This document shows, piece by piece, positions 53,959-64,000 of a DNA stretch of 64,000 bases. Source of the stretch: Chimonanthus salicifolius (Eukaryota > Streptophyta > Magnoliopsida > Laurales > Calycanthaceae). Under the pieces are notes generated by a model. It had not been told where the DNA came from, did not search any database, and saw only the letters and a list, made by a program, of their open reading frames with translations. Position numbers and translations under genes: made by a program. The stretch is taken from assembly GCA_013350335.1 (NCBI GenBank), contig CM023539.1, forward strand, positions 36,194,631 to 36,258,630. Direction: 5' to 3'. The number at the start of each line of letters is the position of its first letter. Position 1 is the stretch's first letter.

Positions 53959-56900
53959 ATGGGTTCTTCTCTTCAATCCTCAGTTCAAATGTCAGCTCTG
54001 CTAATAGCATTGAATGTCTTAGCCTTCATAGCCGAGCTCGTACATGGCAAGCATGCAGGCATAACCGGGCATTACAAGTTCAATGTACAATACACAATCG
54101 CTCGTCAAATTTGATTTCAAACGTGTGTTTTGTTATTAAAGTACCACATTGTTAGTGAACCCTTTGGGTCTTGGGATTTATAAGCATACGAGAACCTTTC
54201 CTTTTAAGTCGGTTTATAGAAATAAGTTTTAGCCCATGTGTTTTATCAGATTTGATTGATTACCTTAATATTATGAATTTGTTTTTGCAGATACAGTTGC
54301 AGAACGTAACGAGACTATGCCACACAAAGAGTGTCTTGACGGTGAATGGGCAGTTTCCAGGGCCTAAGATCATTGCTAGGGAAGGTGAAAGGGTTGTGGT
54401 TAAGGTAGTCAACAATGTTCAAAACAATATCACCCTTCACTGGTATGTCATCCACCCATCACCACCTCCAAGTCTATTGAAGAAAATTATGTTAACATTC
54501 TTGAAGTAGAACTCACTCTCAAAAGCTAGTCATTGAGAGGTAGATGCCTCAATTGTTATATAGAGTAATTAATTTTTTAACTGCTCAGCCTCCCTCACGT
54601 GTAGTTGCTCACCCTCCTTTATCTACGATATGGTACCTGTGTAGAATTTGGGAAAATAACTTAATGCCTTTCTCGTGAAGATGCAAATATATAGAGAAAG
54701 AATTAATCAATAATCAATTTACAATTCCGAGACTAAGAAAGCTGACAACTAATGAAATATACAATTATGAAAAGTCAATCTAAGTAAATTCTTTTTTCCA
54801 AATTCTACATCTACCAATTACTATTGTTTGTTTTGCTTAAGCCCGTTTGCGCCCCAGAGGCCCACATGCGGGCTCACTGCAAATTTTGGACCATTGATCA
54901 TCCTTCTTAACCATTTGATTCCCACCATTAGGTCAATCACAGATGTATTGAATGTGGACCATTGATAATCTTGTCTGTAAATTTGTGATTTCCTGATGAA
55001 TATGGACTCTCAGAATTTTTGGGCTACCAATGCTTAGTGGGCCATGATGCTGACTATAGGAGCTTCTTTTGATCGTATTCTCTTCTGAGGGAATGCCCAT
55101 TCCTGTGATTAAATGGGCTAGATGGGTAGCTTTGAGAACATATTTGAAATCCAATGAGAGAAACTGTGGCGGTTAGCCAATCCATTCAGGCATGCTTGGT
55201 CATGCACTAGTTTTTGTGGGATGGGCTTGGACCTATCTATTGAGCCCGTTATTGAATGGGCCATGCACTAGCTTTTGTGGGATGGGCTAGACCTATCTAT
55301 TGAGCCCGTTATTGAATGGGCCGAGCGCAGACTATATTTAAAGCCCTTAAGATACCCATATCTTCTTATAGGACCATTACCTGTGCCTATAAAATTCAAC
55401 GTAACCTCCAATAGAATTACAGTATTACACACGCGATTCACTGTGAGAATATGCCCCTACAGATATACATACACAAGCCATATAAAGGTGGGGCAGCTGA
55501 TATGCTCAGCAGGTTTACAATTTCTGGACGACTTGGGACAGGCAATGAAAGCCCATTGGGCCTACTTGACAGGCTCGGGCACGTATAAAATAATGGGCTC
55601 AAGAATACAGTATCAGCTAAATCTCAAAGTTGGCCGGTGATCAGCCCCATGAGATGATGGAAATTTAAGGGGAAGGGGTATGGGCAGGAATAGTCTTCTA
55701 AACAATTTTTTTTTGGAGCGTTAACAAATAAAAATAAATTAAAAAAATAGTCTTCTAAACAAGTTTAAAATCACAATCTATGAATCTTTAAATTCGTTTT
55801 GCCCCATATTTTTTTTAGAAAAATTTGAATGTTCCAGTCAAATCATAATCTACCAAATTAATTTTTTTTTGTATTTCTAAGGCTGAGTTTGGATAGAGAG
55901 GTGAAAACGAGGGTAATCCTCATTTACCCTCATTCGGTAACGAATGAAATGGTAAAAAATATCTCAAATCTCTCATTTTCAGCATAAATCTGAAAATCCT
56001 TCGTTGCCAGAGGTAATCACTTTATCTCTCCCTTCGAATAAGTTTTTCTTTATATTCCTTTTACTATAATTACTAAACAAGACAAGGGAAACCTACATTT
56101 AATGGAAACCCTTGCAAAATTATCTCTCATTTATACGCAGCCGAAAGCACCAGTAAAGTGGTGTAAAGTTTTCACATAAAATCTGAGATATGATACACTC
56201 TAAATCCATAAAATGGAAAAAACTTCTAACTCAGACTCGATTCAAAATTCTATAGCGTCGATAAACTAGGCGAGTTTTTGAAAAAATACAGAAAAACTCA
56301 CCAACTCACATCCTATCAAATCAAGTCTACTAGCATTGACTCAGCGTAAGACATTTTTAGCTTTTAAACAGTGGTGTATTTTAGAAATTTAATCCTTATT
56401 GTTAATGGATGCATGGTGGATGGGAGAACAGGCACGGTGTTCGACAGCTTAGGAGTGGATGGGCGGATGGACCTGCATACGTGACTCAGTGTCCCATACA
56501 GACCGGTCAATCCTTTATATACAACTTCACTGTCACTGGACAGAGGGGAACTCTCTTCTGGCATGCTCACCTCTCATGGTTGAGATCTACCATTTATGGA
56601 CCCATAATCATCCTTCCAAAGCTCAATGTCCCTTACCCTTTTGCCAAACCGTACAAGGAAGTCCCAATCATCTTCGGTAAATATATCCCAACATCAAATT
56701 ATAATCCTGTTTGAAACACAAATAAACAAACTAATCAATATGAAGGTTGATTTGAATTGTAGGAGAGTGGTGGAATGCAGACACTGAGTCTGTAATTAGC
56801 CAAGCTCTTCAGACAGGAGGTGGCCCTAACGTTTCTGATGCGTACACCATTAATGGTCTTCCAGGGCCCTCATACAATTGTTCAGCAGGAGGTACTAGAG

Positions 56901-58737
56901 TAGAGAATTGAGTTCATTCTGTTCATACTCTGTTTATTTCTTATGTTACTTCTCTGTTTTTGAATTTCATGGGGGGAAGCAGATGCATTCAAGTTGAGTG
57001 TAAAGCCCGGAAAGACATATCTACTTCGACTGATCAATGCTGCACTCAATGACTGAGCTCTTCTTCAGCATCGCCAACCATACGCTCACTGTCGTTGAAG
57101 CCGATGCCGTCTATGTGAAGCCCTTTGACACTGACACTCTTCTAATTACACCGGGCCAAACAACAAACGTTCTCCTCAAGACCAAGAAACATTTCCCCAA
57201 TGCTACCTTCTTGATGGGGGCAAGACCCTATGTGACAGGCCTCGGCACGTTCGACAATTCGACAACCACCGGAATCCTTGAATACCAAAGACCCAATTCA
57301 TCATCTTCTACGAATGTCATTAGCTCGACAAAACTTCCTCTTCTCAAACCAGCTCTTCCACTTCTCAATGATACTTCCTTTGCAACAAAATTCTCCAAGA
57401 AATTGCGGAGCTTGGCCAACACCCAATTCCCAGCAAATGTCCCTCGAACAATTGGCAGGCGCTTTTTCTTCACTGTGGGTCTAGGTTCAATGCCGTGCCC
57501 GAAAAATCAGACTTGCCAAGGTCCTAATGGCACAAAATTTGCCGCTACTGTCAACAATGTCTCATTCATCCAACCCACCACAGCACTCCTCCAAGCACAC
57601 TTTTTTGGACAATCAAATGGCGTATACACCACCGATTTCCCTACCAATCCTCCCACTGTATTCAATTATACAGGTTCCCCTCCAAACAACACATTGGTGA
57701 GCAGTGGTACTAAAGTGGTGGTGCTTCCTTTCAATACTAGTGTTGAATTGGTGATGCAGGACACTGGCATTCTTGGGGCTGAGAGCCACCCACTCCATCT
57801 CCATGGCTTCAACTTCTTTGTTGTTGGCCAAGGTTTTGGAAACTACCACCCCAAAAAGGACCCTGCCAATTTCAATCTTGTGGATCCAGTTGAAAGAAAT
57901 ACTGTTGGAGTTCCATCTGGAGGCTGGGTTGCCATTCGTTTTCTTGCAGACAATCCGGGTAAGCACAAACTGCTACAAACTTGAGACTTCGAAATGTTGG
58001 GTGACGATTAAATGTGCATTAAAAGTCTTGTGTGGATAATTCATTTGCCCTGAGTAAAGTTATACTTACACCATCTCCTCATCACTACTTTGCTGGAGTA
58101 GGAAAAGGCAGCCACATGAGAAAATTCCTCATTTGATGCGGTTTTGGGGGATTCTAATAGGACCTCCATGGCTTTTGGATTTTCCATTTTCCATTTAGCA
58201 ATCATATCATTGCAAGCCTCCCTCCCCTTAAATTTTTTGGGCTTCCATTTTCCTTATCTTTTTTGGATTGTGAATAAGTCTCACATTGAAGTGTAGAGGA
58301 AGATCTAGAAATTTATAAAGGATTTGAATCACTCCACCTAACAGGACTAGTCTTTTGGATTGGATACCCAGTCTTAACAAGTAGTATCAGAGCTAGATCT
58401 CAGACTACTTTATATGGTCTAAGGAGATCCCCTAGATGAACGGAATAGCTGGCCTCGTTCGAGGAGGGGATTGTAATCTAAGGAAAACTTGAAGATTTAC
58501 TTTGTATGGATCTCATACATATTGGACTATGTATATATATCTAAATATTCATAAGTATTCAACAAAACAAAGATTATTCCTCCGGTTGACATTTTTGTGG
58601 TGACAGGTGTGTGGTTTATGCATTGCCATTTGGAGGTCCACACAAGTTGGGGTTTGAAGATGGCTTGGGTTGTGTTGGATGGGAAACTGCCTAATCAGAA
58701 GCTACCACCTCCGCCCTCCGATCTTCCAAAGTGTTGA
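53959..58737 (+). CDS. LAC17: Laccase, LAC17-like, six exons, frameshifted
   Basis: Laccases are secreted multicopper oxidases that oxidise monolignols in cell walls. Exons: 53959-54084, 54291-54442, 56432-56676, 56763-56891, 56983-57958 and 58607-58737. Exons 2-4 are 152, 245 and 129 bases, the usual plant laccase sizes. The start was chosen for the signal peptide [19 protein letters not shown]. Copper ligands are all present: HWHG across the exon 2-3 junction, [13 protein letters not shown] and HCHLEVH...GL. The end is [10 protein letters not shown]. One extra base near 57053 turns AATGATGAG-type sequence into AATGACTGAG, giving an in-frame TGA at 57054-57056 after 241 codons. The frame is otherwise intact and would give about 585 residues. 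It is either a recent pseudogene or a sequencing error. Intron 2 (about 2 kb) and intron 5 hold repeats. Confidence 0.9.
55201..55322 (+). repeat. 61-bp tandem duplication in laccase intron 2
   Basis: The unit CATGCACTAG...TTGAATGGGC is present twice in a row (about 55201-55261 and 55263-55322) with few differences. Confidence 0.8.
57032..57052 (+). promoter_or_regulatory. miR397 target site in the laccase transcript
   Basis: The text GATCAATGCTGCACTCAATG plus A is complementary to miR397 over 21 bases, with one end mismatch and one G:U pair. miR397 is the known regulator of plant laccase mRNAs, and this is the position it uses in LAC4/LAC17-type genes. The extra base that breaks the frame lies directly after this site. 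Confidence 0.75.
58265..58490 (+). mobile_element. TRIM-like fragment in laccase intron 5
   Basis: AGTCTCACATTGAAG starts an LTR-like piece, and CTTAACAAGTAGTATCAGAGC marks its end and primer site. GCCTCGTTCGAGGAGGGGA resembles the polypurine tract. Related to 52430-52660. Confidence 0.55.
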
Positions 58738-59240
58738 TCTCAGCTGCCCACATTGTAACTTATTATTTTTGGAGGCTTCTTTCATACAATCGGCATAATT
58801 AAGATTACAGCTATTCAAATTACATGAAAGAGGAAGATAAAATCTCTTATGAGATTGTACTTCAATTTGTTTTTCAATTCTCATGCCAATAAAATTTCTC
58901 TGAATTTTTCCCTATATTGTAATTGAGAAAATGAAGTATCTGTCGCCTTCCATAGTCTACTATAACTTGCCAAACATGGAGAGCATCAAATCAACCAATG
59001 CTTGAATGTGATTACAATACTCACGCGAGCCGCCTCCTATTTGTAGAGGTCTCATTTGCAGCAAGAAGAATAAAAAATTCCTCTCCATGCCTTACACGAA
59101 TTAGGGTTTCCCTTTCCTAGTGTTGCTAATTGTAAAACATCTAATCTTAGCATGCCATGTGGCATTTATTACATTATCACAAAAATAAAAATTTAAATAT
59201 TACATCATTATCCCAATTCAGAGTAGGAGAATTTGAGCCG
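58738..59240. other. 3' flank of the laccase gene, no further gene seen
   Basis: 58738-58920 is probably 3' UTR with several AATAAA-like signals (CAATAAAATT near 58890). The rest is non-coding. Confidence 0.4.
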
Positions 59241-59830
59241 CTGATTGATGTTAGGAATATAATGTGTGCGGATAATAATAATCATGGATCGCAACATGAT
59301 AATGAAACGAATCAAGCAAGCACACCATTAACTGGATACCGAGATTTATGTGGTTCGACAAACACTTTCCTACGTCCATAGAGTGACATAATCCACTATG
59401 AGAGATGAGAGAGAGAACATTAGTACACGATGCAATAATATAAACCACTTGAGTTACATCCCAAACTTAAGTCCCGATACCCTTGTACAAAACACTGTTG
59501 CTACTCACAACCTGTAACTTAATCCCAGTTGCCCTTCTCTGACTTGCACTTTAAATCCCAGAAGAAAGAACCCTTCTTCTAACCCGTTCTCTTGTGTGCT
59601 TCTTGTTGTGGCTCCTCTACAACTTCTTCAGCCACCTCTATGCATATACTATGCATGCACGCCACAAGACCCAAGCATTCACTATGCTTCTGTTGTGTCT
59701 TTCCAGTCTTCATTAGTGTCTCTTGCGGTGGCAAACGAAGGCCCTCCACCATGTTGCATGCGGCCAGAGCCGACCCTCTTCCATGTGCACATCATGCACA
59801 GTGATGCCTATATATTTTAATGTATATGAC
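59241..59830 (-). mobile_element. LTR-like debris
   Basis: GATTTATGTGGTTCGACAAA followed by CTACGTCCATAGAG is a phrase common at the ends of several plant LTR families. The piece is CT-rich towards 59820. No borders or coding remnants were found. Confidence 0.35.
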
Positions 59831-60875
59831 AAAAATTGAGAAAAAAATGAAATGGACCTGGTGTGCCTATATATTTTAAGTTTTGACATTTAATTTTGAA
59901 TAAAATGAGAATTCAAGCTTATTTCTTGGGTAATAATTTTTTTTTTTTGTATAATTGAATTTGTATTTGATTCTTGTTAGAGTATAATTCAAACATTTTT
60001 TAATTAATATTTAATAATTACACTATTATTAATTGAGATTACAAACATTACTTGTTATTTAATGTTAATTTATGTTTTCACTTATGCAGATTACTTTAAA
60101 AATGATAAAAATAATTAATATAAATATATTTATAAGTTTGTATTATTGCTTTAATATTTTATTAAATTTTTTACTTTTAAAAAAATTTGAACAACTAAAA
60201 CACTAAGAGAGTTCAATTATAGAGAGAACACTGGAATAAATTTTTGGAACACATCTAACAACTATAAAACAAAAGAAGCTCCCTTGAATGAAGAGATAAA
60301 ATTGGTGGGACAAGGCAAGTTTGGTGAATGATGTAGAAATATGAAGGAGTGGTTAAATGGTATTCATCATGTAAGGGGTAATGTCATGGGAGCAGTGGGA
60401 GAGTGCAAAGAATTTGATGATATGTTTGGTGCACTTGGCTTGTAAACTCAAAAGGCAAAGGGTTGATATCCCAACAAAACTGTTTGACTCGGTCTTGAGT
60501 CTTGACTCGATGGATCAACAACAACAACTATAGAAGGCATGGATGCTTGATGTGAGTTTCAAATAATATTTTATAGGAAGTGACGTACAGCAATTTGAAT
60601 TCTCTAGGTTTCAATTGTAACAAAGGCTAAAGTTTTCTGCCTTTAAAAGACAATGGGTGTCTCATTTATGTTTGTTGAGCTATTGGCCTTCCATATCTGA
60701 AACGAGATTTTTCATATTTTTCATTCAAATTGAAGTAGTAAATTTTAGTAATATATATTATTTTTAAAATTATCATGTGCGTGATATTTTCTATAACTTA
60801 GATATAAAGCTCAATAAATGGATTAGTAATGTGTTTATTGGAAAAGTTTTTTTCTTAAATATGCCGCTATTCAGC
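59831..60875. other. Non-coding stretch, no gene seen
   Basis: A+T-rich DNA. A (CAA)n stretch at about 60520 and a weak box B-like GGGTTGATATCCC at about 60461 might be an old SINE, but this could not be supported. Confidence 0.35.
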
Positions 60876-62190
60876 TACGAATCTCCTAAACTCGAGGACG
60901 AGTTTTCTCTAGGAGAAAGGATATAATGAGGAGATCCCTCTAGGAAATGGGAGAAAAGACAACTTTGTATTTGATTGCGTCAAGTGTAGAATGAAACCAT
61001 CCAATATGAACTACAAGTTGGTGGATTTAATGCATTTGGACCCTCCAAATGATCCTAGACTTGGGCTTGGATCCATTTCACTTGAGCTTGAGCCTTTTCT
61101 AGACCCTAATGAAGAAGATCTATTGGCCATTTGAGGCGTCACAAGCAAGCCACTTAAGCAAGCAAACTCAAGCTAGAGGGGCCATAGGCGTGTGCAACAT
61201 GTGCTCCATTGACCCACATTTAATGTGGGGCATTGGACCCTCTCCCATGTTGGAGTGTATAGATCAAGGTCATTACTTAGATAGTAATCTTCCACTACAA
61301 TATGAAGGAGACCAAGACATTCATTGAATGGGTGTGTGCACTACATTTCATCCAAGCCTATGTGGAAGATCTTCATTAGTTTACTAAATGAAGGAGTCCT
61401 AGTTGCAAGCGTTTTATTGGATGTTTGGACTCTTTCTTCTCCACATCATCATCCTAGGTGGAATAAACCATAGTGTGAATGCACTTGGAGATGGAGTCTA
61501 TCAGATGTGAACAAAAATGTGGCTTGGAATCTTCATCAATGCTCTCACTCCTCGTCAAACCATCCAACTCGGACGCCTATGGATGAGTCATCCATGATGA
61601 TGTGGGCTTCTCCCATTGATGGGTCAACAATTCAAGTCCTAGGTTGAGCCTTCCTATTGGTTAAATTACATGATCATTGCTTTCTTTATTAACATCAACT
61701 CTAGTTGGCTAACCTTAGGTTAGAGCTTGGTTTGGGTTGACCTAGAACATTATAAATAGTGGACTTTTTTAAGGGTTTGGGGTATCAAGTTACGGTGTTG
61801 AATCTTATGTAATCAAGTTTGAGTGAAGAATTGAATTGAAGAGTTTTACAAGTTTGTAAGTTTTATTTGAATTTCTAGTTATAATCTTCTTGTTTGAATT
61901 AAATTAGTTGTGTGCAATTTCAAATTTAAAATTAATCTTATGTTATTAGAAAGTTGATTGAATTATTCAAATTAAGTCGTGAATGGAATGTTAAGACTAT
62001 TCGTCTTGAGATGATAATCAAATTGTTCAATTCTTTTTTCATTTGAAAATTCAATTGTGGAGTTTGAGTTATAGAAATTGCAATTTTCTTTTAATTTAAT
62101 TCATTCAAGTAAATCTAGAATTTCACTTAAGACTCGCCTAGGGCTTGTTTGTAGCTTGTGTGTGGCTAGTACTTTATCAAATATATGTTT
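60876..62190 (+). mobile_element. Ty3/gypsy 3' end and LTR
   Basis: CTCGAGGACGAGTTTTCTCT followed by AGGAGAAAGGATATAA is the usual text at the end of gypsy pol and its polypurine tract. An LTR-like unit opens with TGAGGAGATCCC at 60927. A TATA motif (TTATAAATAG) lies at about 61752, then a T-rich leader ending near GTACTTTATCA at about 62180, followed by a decayed primer-site-like sequence. The LTR would be about 1.25 kb. The right border is uncertain. Confidence 0.45.
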
Positions 62191-62229
62191 GGCTCGGAAC
62201 GAAGTTGTGGGTTGATACTATATCTTCTT

Positions 62230-63637
62230 TCAACATTCATACAATTGAAGATTCAATACTATCTTAGCCTTCATCATCTTCTTGTCATATTGCCAGGGTC
62301 TCCCAAAAAGCAAATGGCAAGCGTCCATAGTCACAACATCGCACCATACGTCATCAAAATACTTTCCAACAAAAAAGTAATCAAATAATAACGACAAGAG
62401 TCTGACTAATAACAACCAATCCTTTTTGAGTTCCTGCTTACGAGCAACAAGAGTTTGTCTAATAACAAAAGATTCTCCAGTGTTATCATAGATTATTTCA
62501 TCTTCTCCAAATGAGTCAGACTCGCTGTAATCTCTCTGATTCTCTACTTCCTCTTCTACCAAGTTAATGTTTGTCATAGGACATTCTGTGGAGAGATGCC
62601 CTAACCCATTGCAATTTAAGCGTCTAACTTTGCCATTTCCTTTTTTATTTGCTGTAAATATGAAAGGCTTGTTTGACTGATTCTGTGGTTGTCTAGGTAT
62701 GAACCTATTGTGGTTATTAGCAGCTCTGTTAGGTAAATTAGTTCTAGAAGAGTTAGAAGATCTAGTTACCAGTTTTTGCACCTTCTCAAACTGAACCTCT
62801 TTCTTGTATGCATTCTCCAAGTCTAAGAAGTCTAGTGGTACCATTGCTTCTAATATGGAAGTTCGCAATCCATCTATGAACCTCTGGAGAGTCTGATATT
62901 CTTCCTCTGACAAGTTGTTAATGGAGACTAAGAGATGGAATTTTTGTGCATATTTTGCAACTGTTCTATCCCTTGCTTTAGTTTCTGCAATCAATGAAAC
63001 AACTCTTGTGCATAGTTATTAGGGAGAAAAACTTTATGCAACATTTTTTTTAGTTTTTCCCAACATCAGATTTTTTTTCCTTCTCCTAGTTTTGTTTATC
63101 AATCTTAACCGTTCGGTATCATGCTAAAGCACAACAATTCAATGTGATTGCTACAAGTCATACCTTGTTTGGATCAGGTACAGGCTTGTATTAAAACATG
63201 TTCTCAACGGTTTCCATCAAATCTATGAAATCATCACCATACATACCTCCCGAAAATTATGGAATTTTTAACTTGATTCTAAAGCACTAACATCGTCATC
63301 TTCGTGATGTGGTCGTTCCTCTTTCTCTGTATTGCATACAATTCCTTTATCTATCTACGACCCTATGCCTCTGTTGTCTGTGGTTCTAGGAAAATGGATT
63401 CCTTTCTGCATGATTCGAAGAATAGATAGACTCGTCATCAGTAGGTACATACGTTTCAAACTCATTACTAGGATCTGGTTTTCTGGTTTCAAGATTTGTG
63501 TCTTCTCTCATTCTACATTGCCAAAGTTTATTCAAGCCTTTTACAAAGGTTGTTAATGAGTTGGCAATGATATGATCCTTCTCTTCAGGTGTCTTTGGCA
63601 AACCCTCCAGGTTGTCTTTTGTCCTTCCTCTAACCAT
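62230..63637 (-). pseudogene. Ty3/gypsy gag-protease relic
   Basis: Two frames on the minus strand, 63386-63637 and 62230-62994, are separated by a disrupted stretch. The second has a gag domain (KFHLLVSINNLSEEEYQTLQ then RFIDGLRTSI), a damaged zinc knuckle (LNCNGLGHLSTECP, with the first Cys pair reduced to one) and, after an internal deletion, the end of the protease (VWCDVVTMDACHLLFGRPWQ). The protease active-site segment is missing. No reverse transcriptase or integrase was seen. The relic is dead. Confidence 0.75.
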
Positions 63638-63639
63638 TG

Positions 63640-64000
63640 GTATAAGGAATGGACGTTGGTAAATGAGCTCCTAAGATCTCTTACCAAAGTTGTAACCATG
63701 TTTCCTTGCTAAGAAACAACACCACTCCAAATATAGAAAGTGCTAAAAAGTAGGAGATTTTGAGAATAACATGTTACTAAATTTAGAACCCTGAGTTCAT
63801 CGATTCCAGATAATTAGATAGTTTCTGAAAATAGAAACTTCTAAAAATAACAACTTTCCAAAAATAATCTTTCTAAATTTAGAAACCTTCTCAGTAAATT
63901 AGATAGTGTCCGAAAACACAAGCTTCTAAATTTAGCAAGTGTTCCCAAAGTAGCAGGCGTTGGAGGATCTATCACCAAATGATGAAGACCTAGGGTCATA
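63640..64000. other. Retroelement leader-like DNA to the window edge
   Basis: TTCTAAATTTAGAAA-type words recur (63780-63940), as they do near 450-500 at the other edge of the window. It is probably part of the same gypsy element. No frame was seen. Confidence 0.3.

Noticed and set aside
55275..55640. 121-codon frame inside the laccase gene
   Set aside because: It lies within intron 2, starts in the tandem duplication and has no known domain.
60360..60540. Possible SINE with a (CAA)n tail
   Set aside because: The box B match is poor and no target duplication was found.

Overview
This is nuclear DNA of a flowering plant. The gene density is low, the genes have introns with GT-AG borders, and the families present are plant-type: a secreted laccase with the conserved laccase exon sizes, a SIAMESE-RELATED cell-cycle inhibitor, a RING-H2 ligase and a UFD1 pseudogene. 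The background is A+T-rich and full of LTR, TRIM, SINE, LINE and Mutator-like DNA. Nothing seen fixes the order or family of the plant.

Layout. 1-375: end of a Mutator-like element (MULE) cut by the window edge. 376-9100: nested LTR debris, including a 2.66-kb solo LTR with a 5-bp target duplication (4277-6940) inside an older LTR-like repeat, which itself splits a copia-type LTR. 9100-10740: repeats. 11127-12196: RING-H2 gene with two SUMO-interacting-like motifs. 14204-21271: decayed UFD1 gene with a tandem exon duplication and transposon-filled introns. 22352-23458: LINE. 23690-24500: truncated copy of the RING gene. 27474-27665: SMR-type CDK inhibitor. 28360-28554: Stowaway-like MITE. 29138-35927: complete MULE with 350-bp terminal inverted repeats (TIRs) and a 9-bp target duplication. 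36000-44460: repeats, including a complete TRIM and three SINEs. 44468-51316: composite element carrying fragments of at least three host genes and a nested 2.65-kb solo LTR. 51343-51854: a SINE and a tiny LINE-like insertion. 53959-58737: laccase gene broken by one inserted base. 58738-64000: LTR-element debris with a gag relic on the minus strand.

The most interesting system is the 6.8-kb MULE. Its ends are arrays of GATC/CGAT palindromes. A transposase on the minus strand and an accessory protein on the plus strand are transcribed towards each other, the arrangement known for mudrA and mudrB of maize MuDR. The gap between them is a hairpin with arms of about 257 bp. The MULE end at 1-375 keeps the same scaffold but is built from a different palindromic word. 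The transposase reading frame is broken once, so this copy may depend on a helper.

All calls come from reading the sequence; no database search was run.
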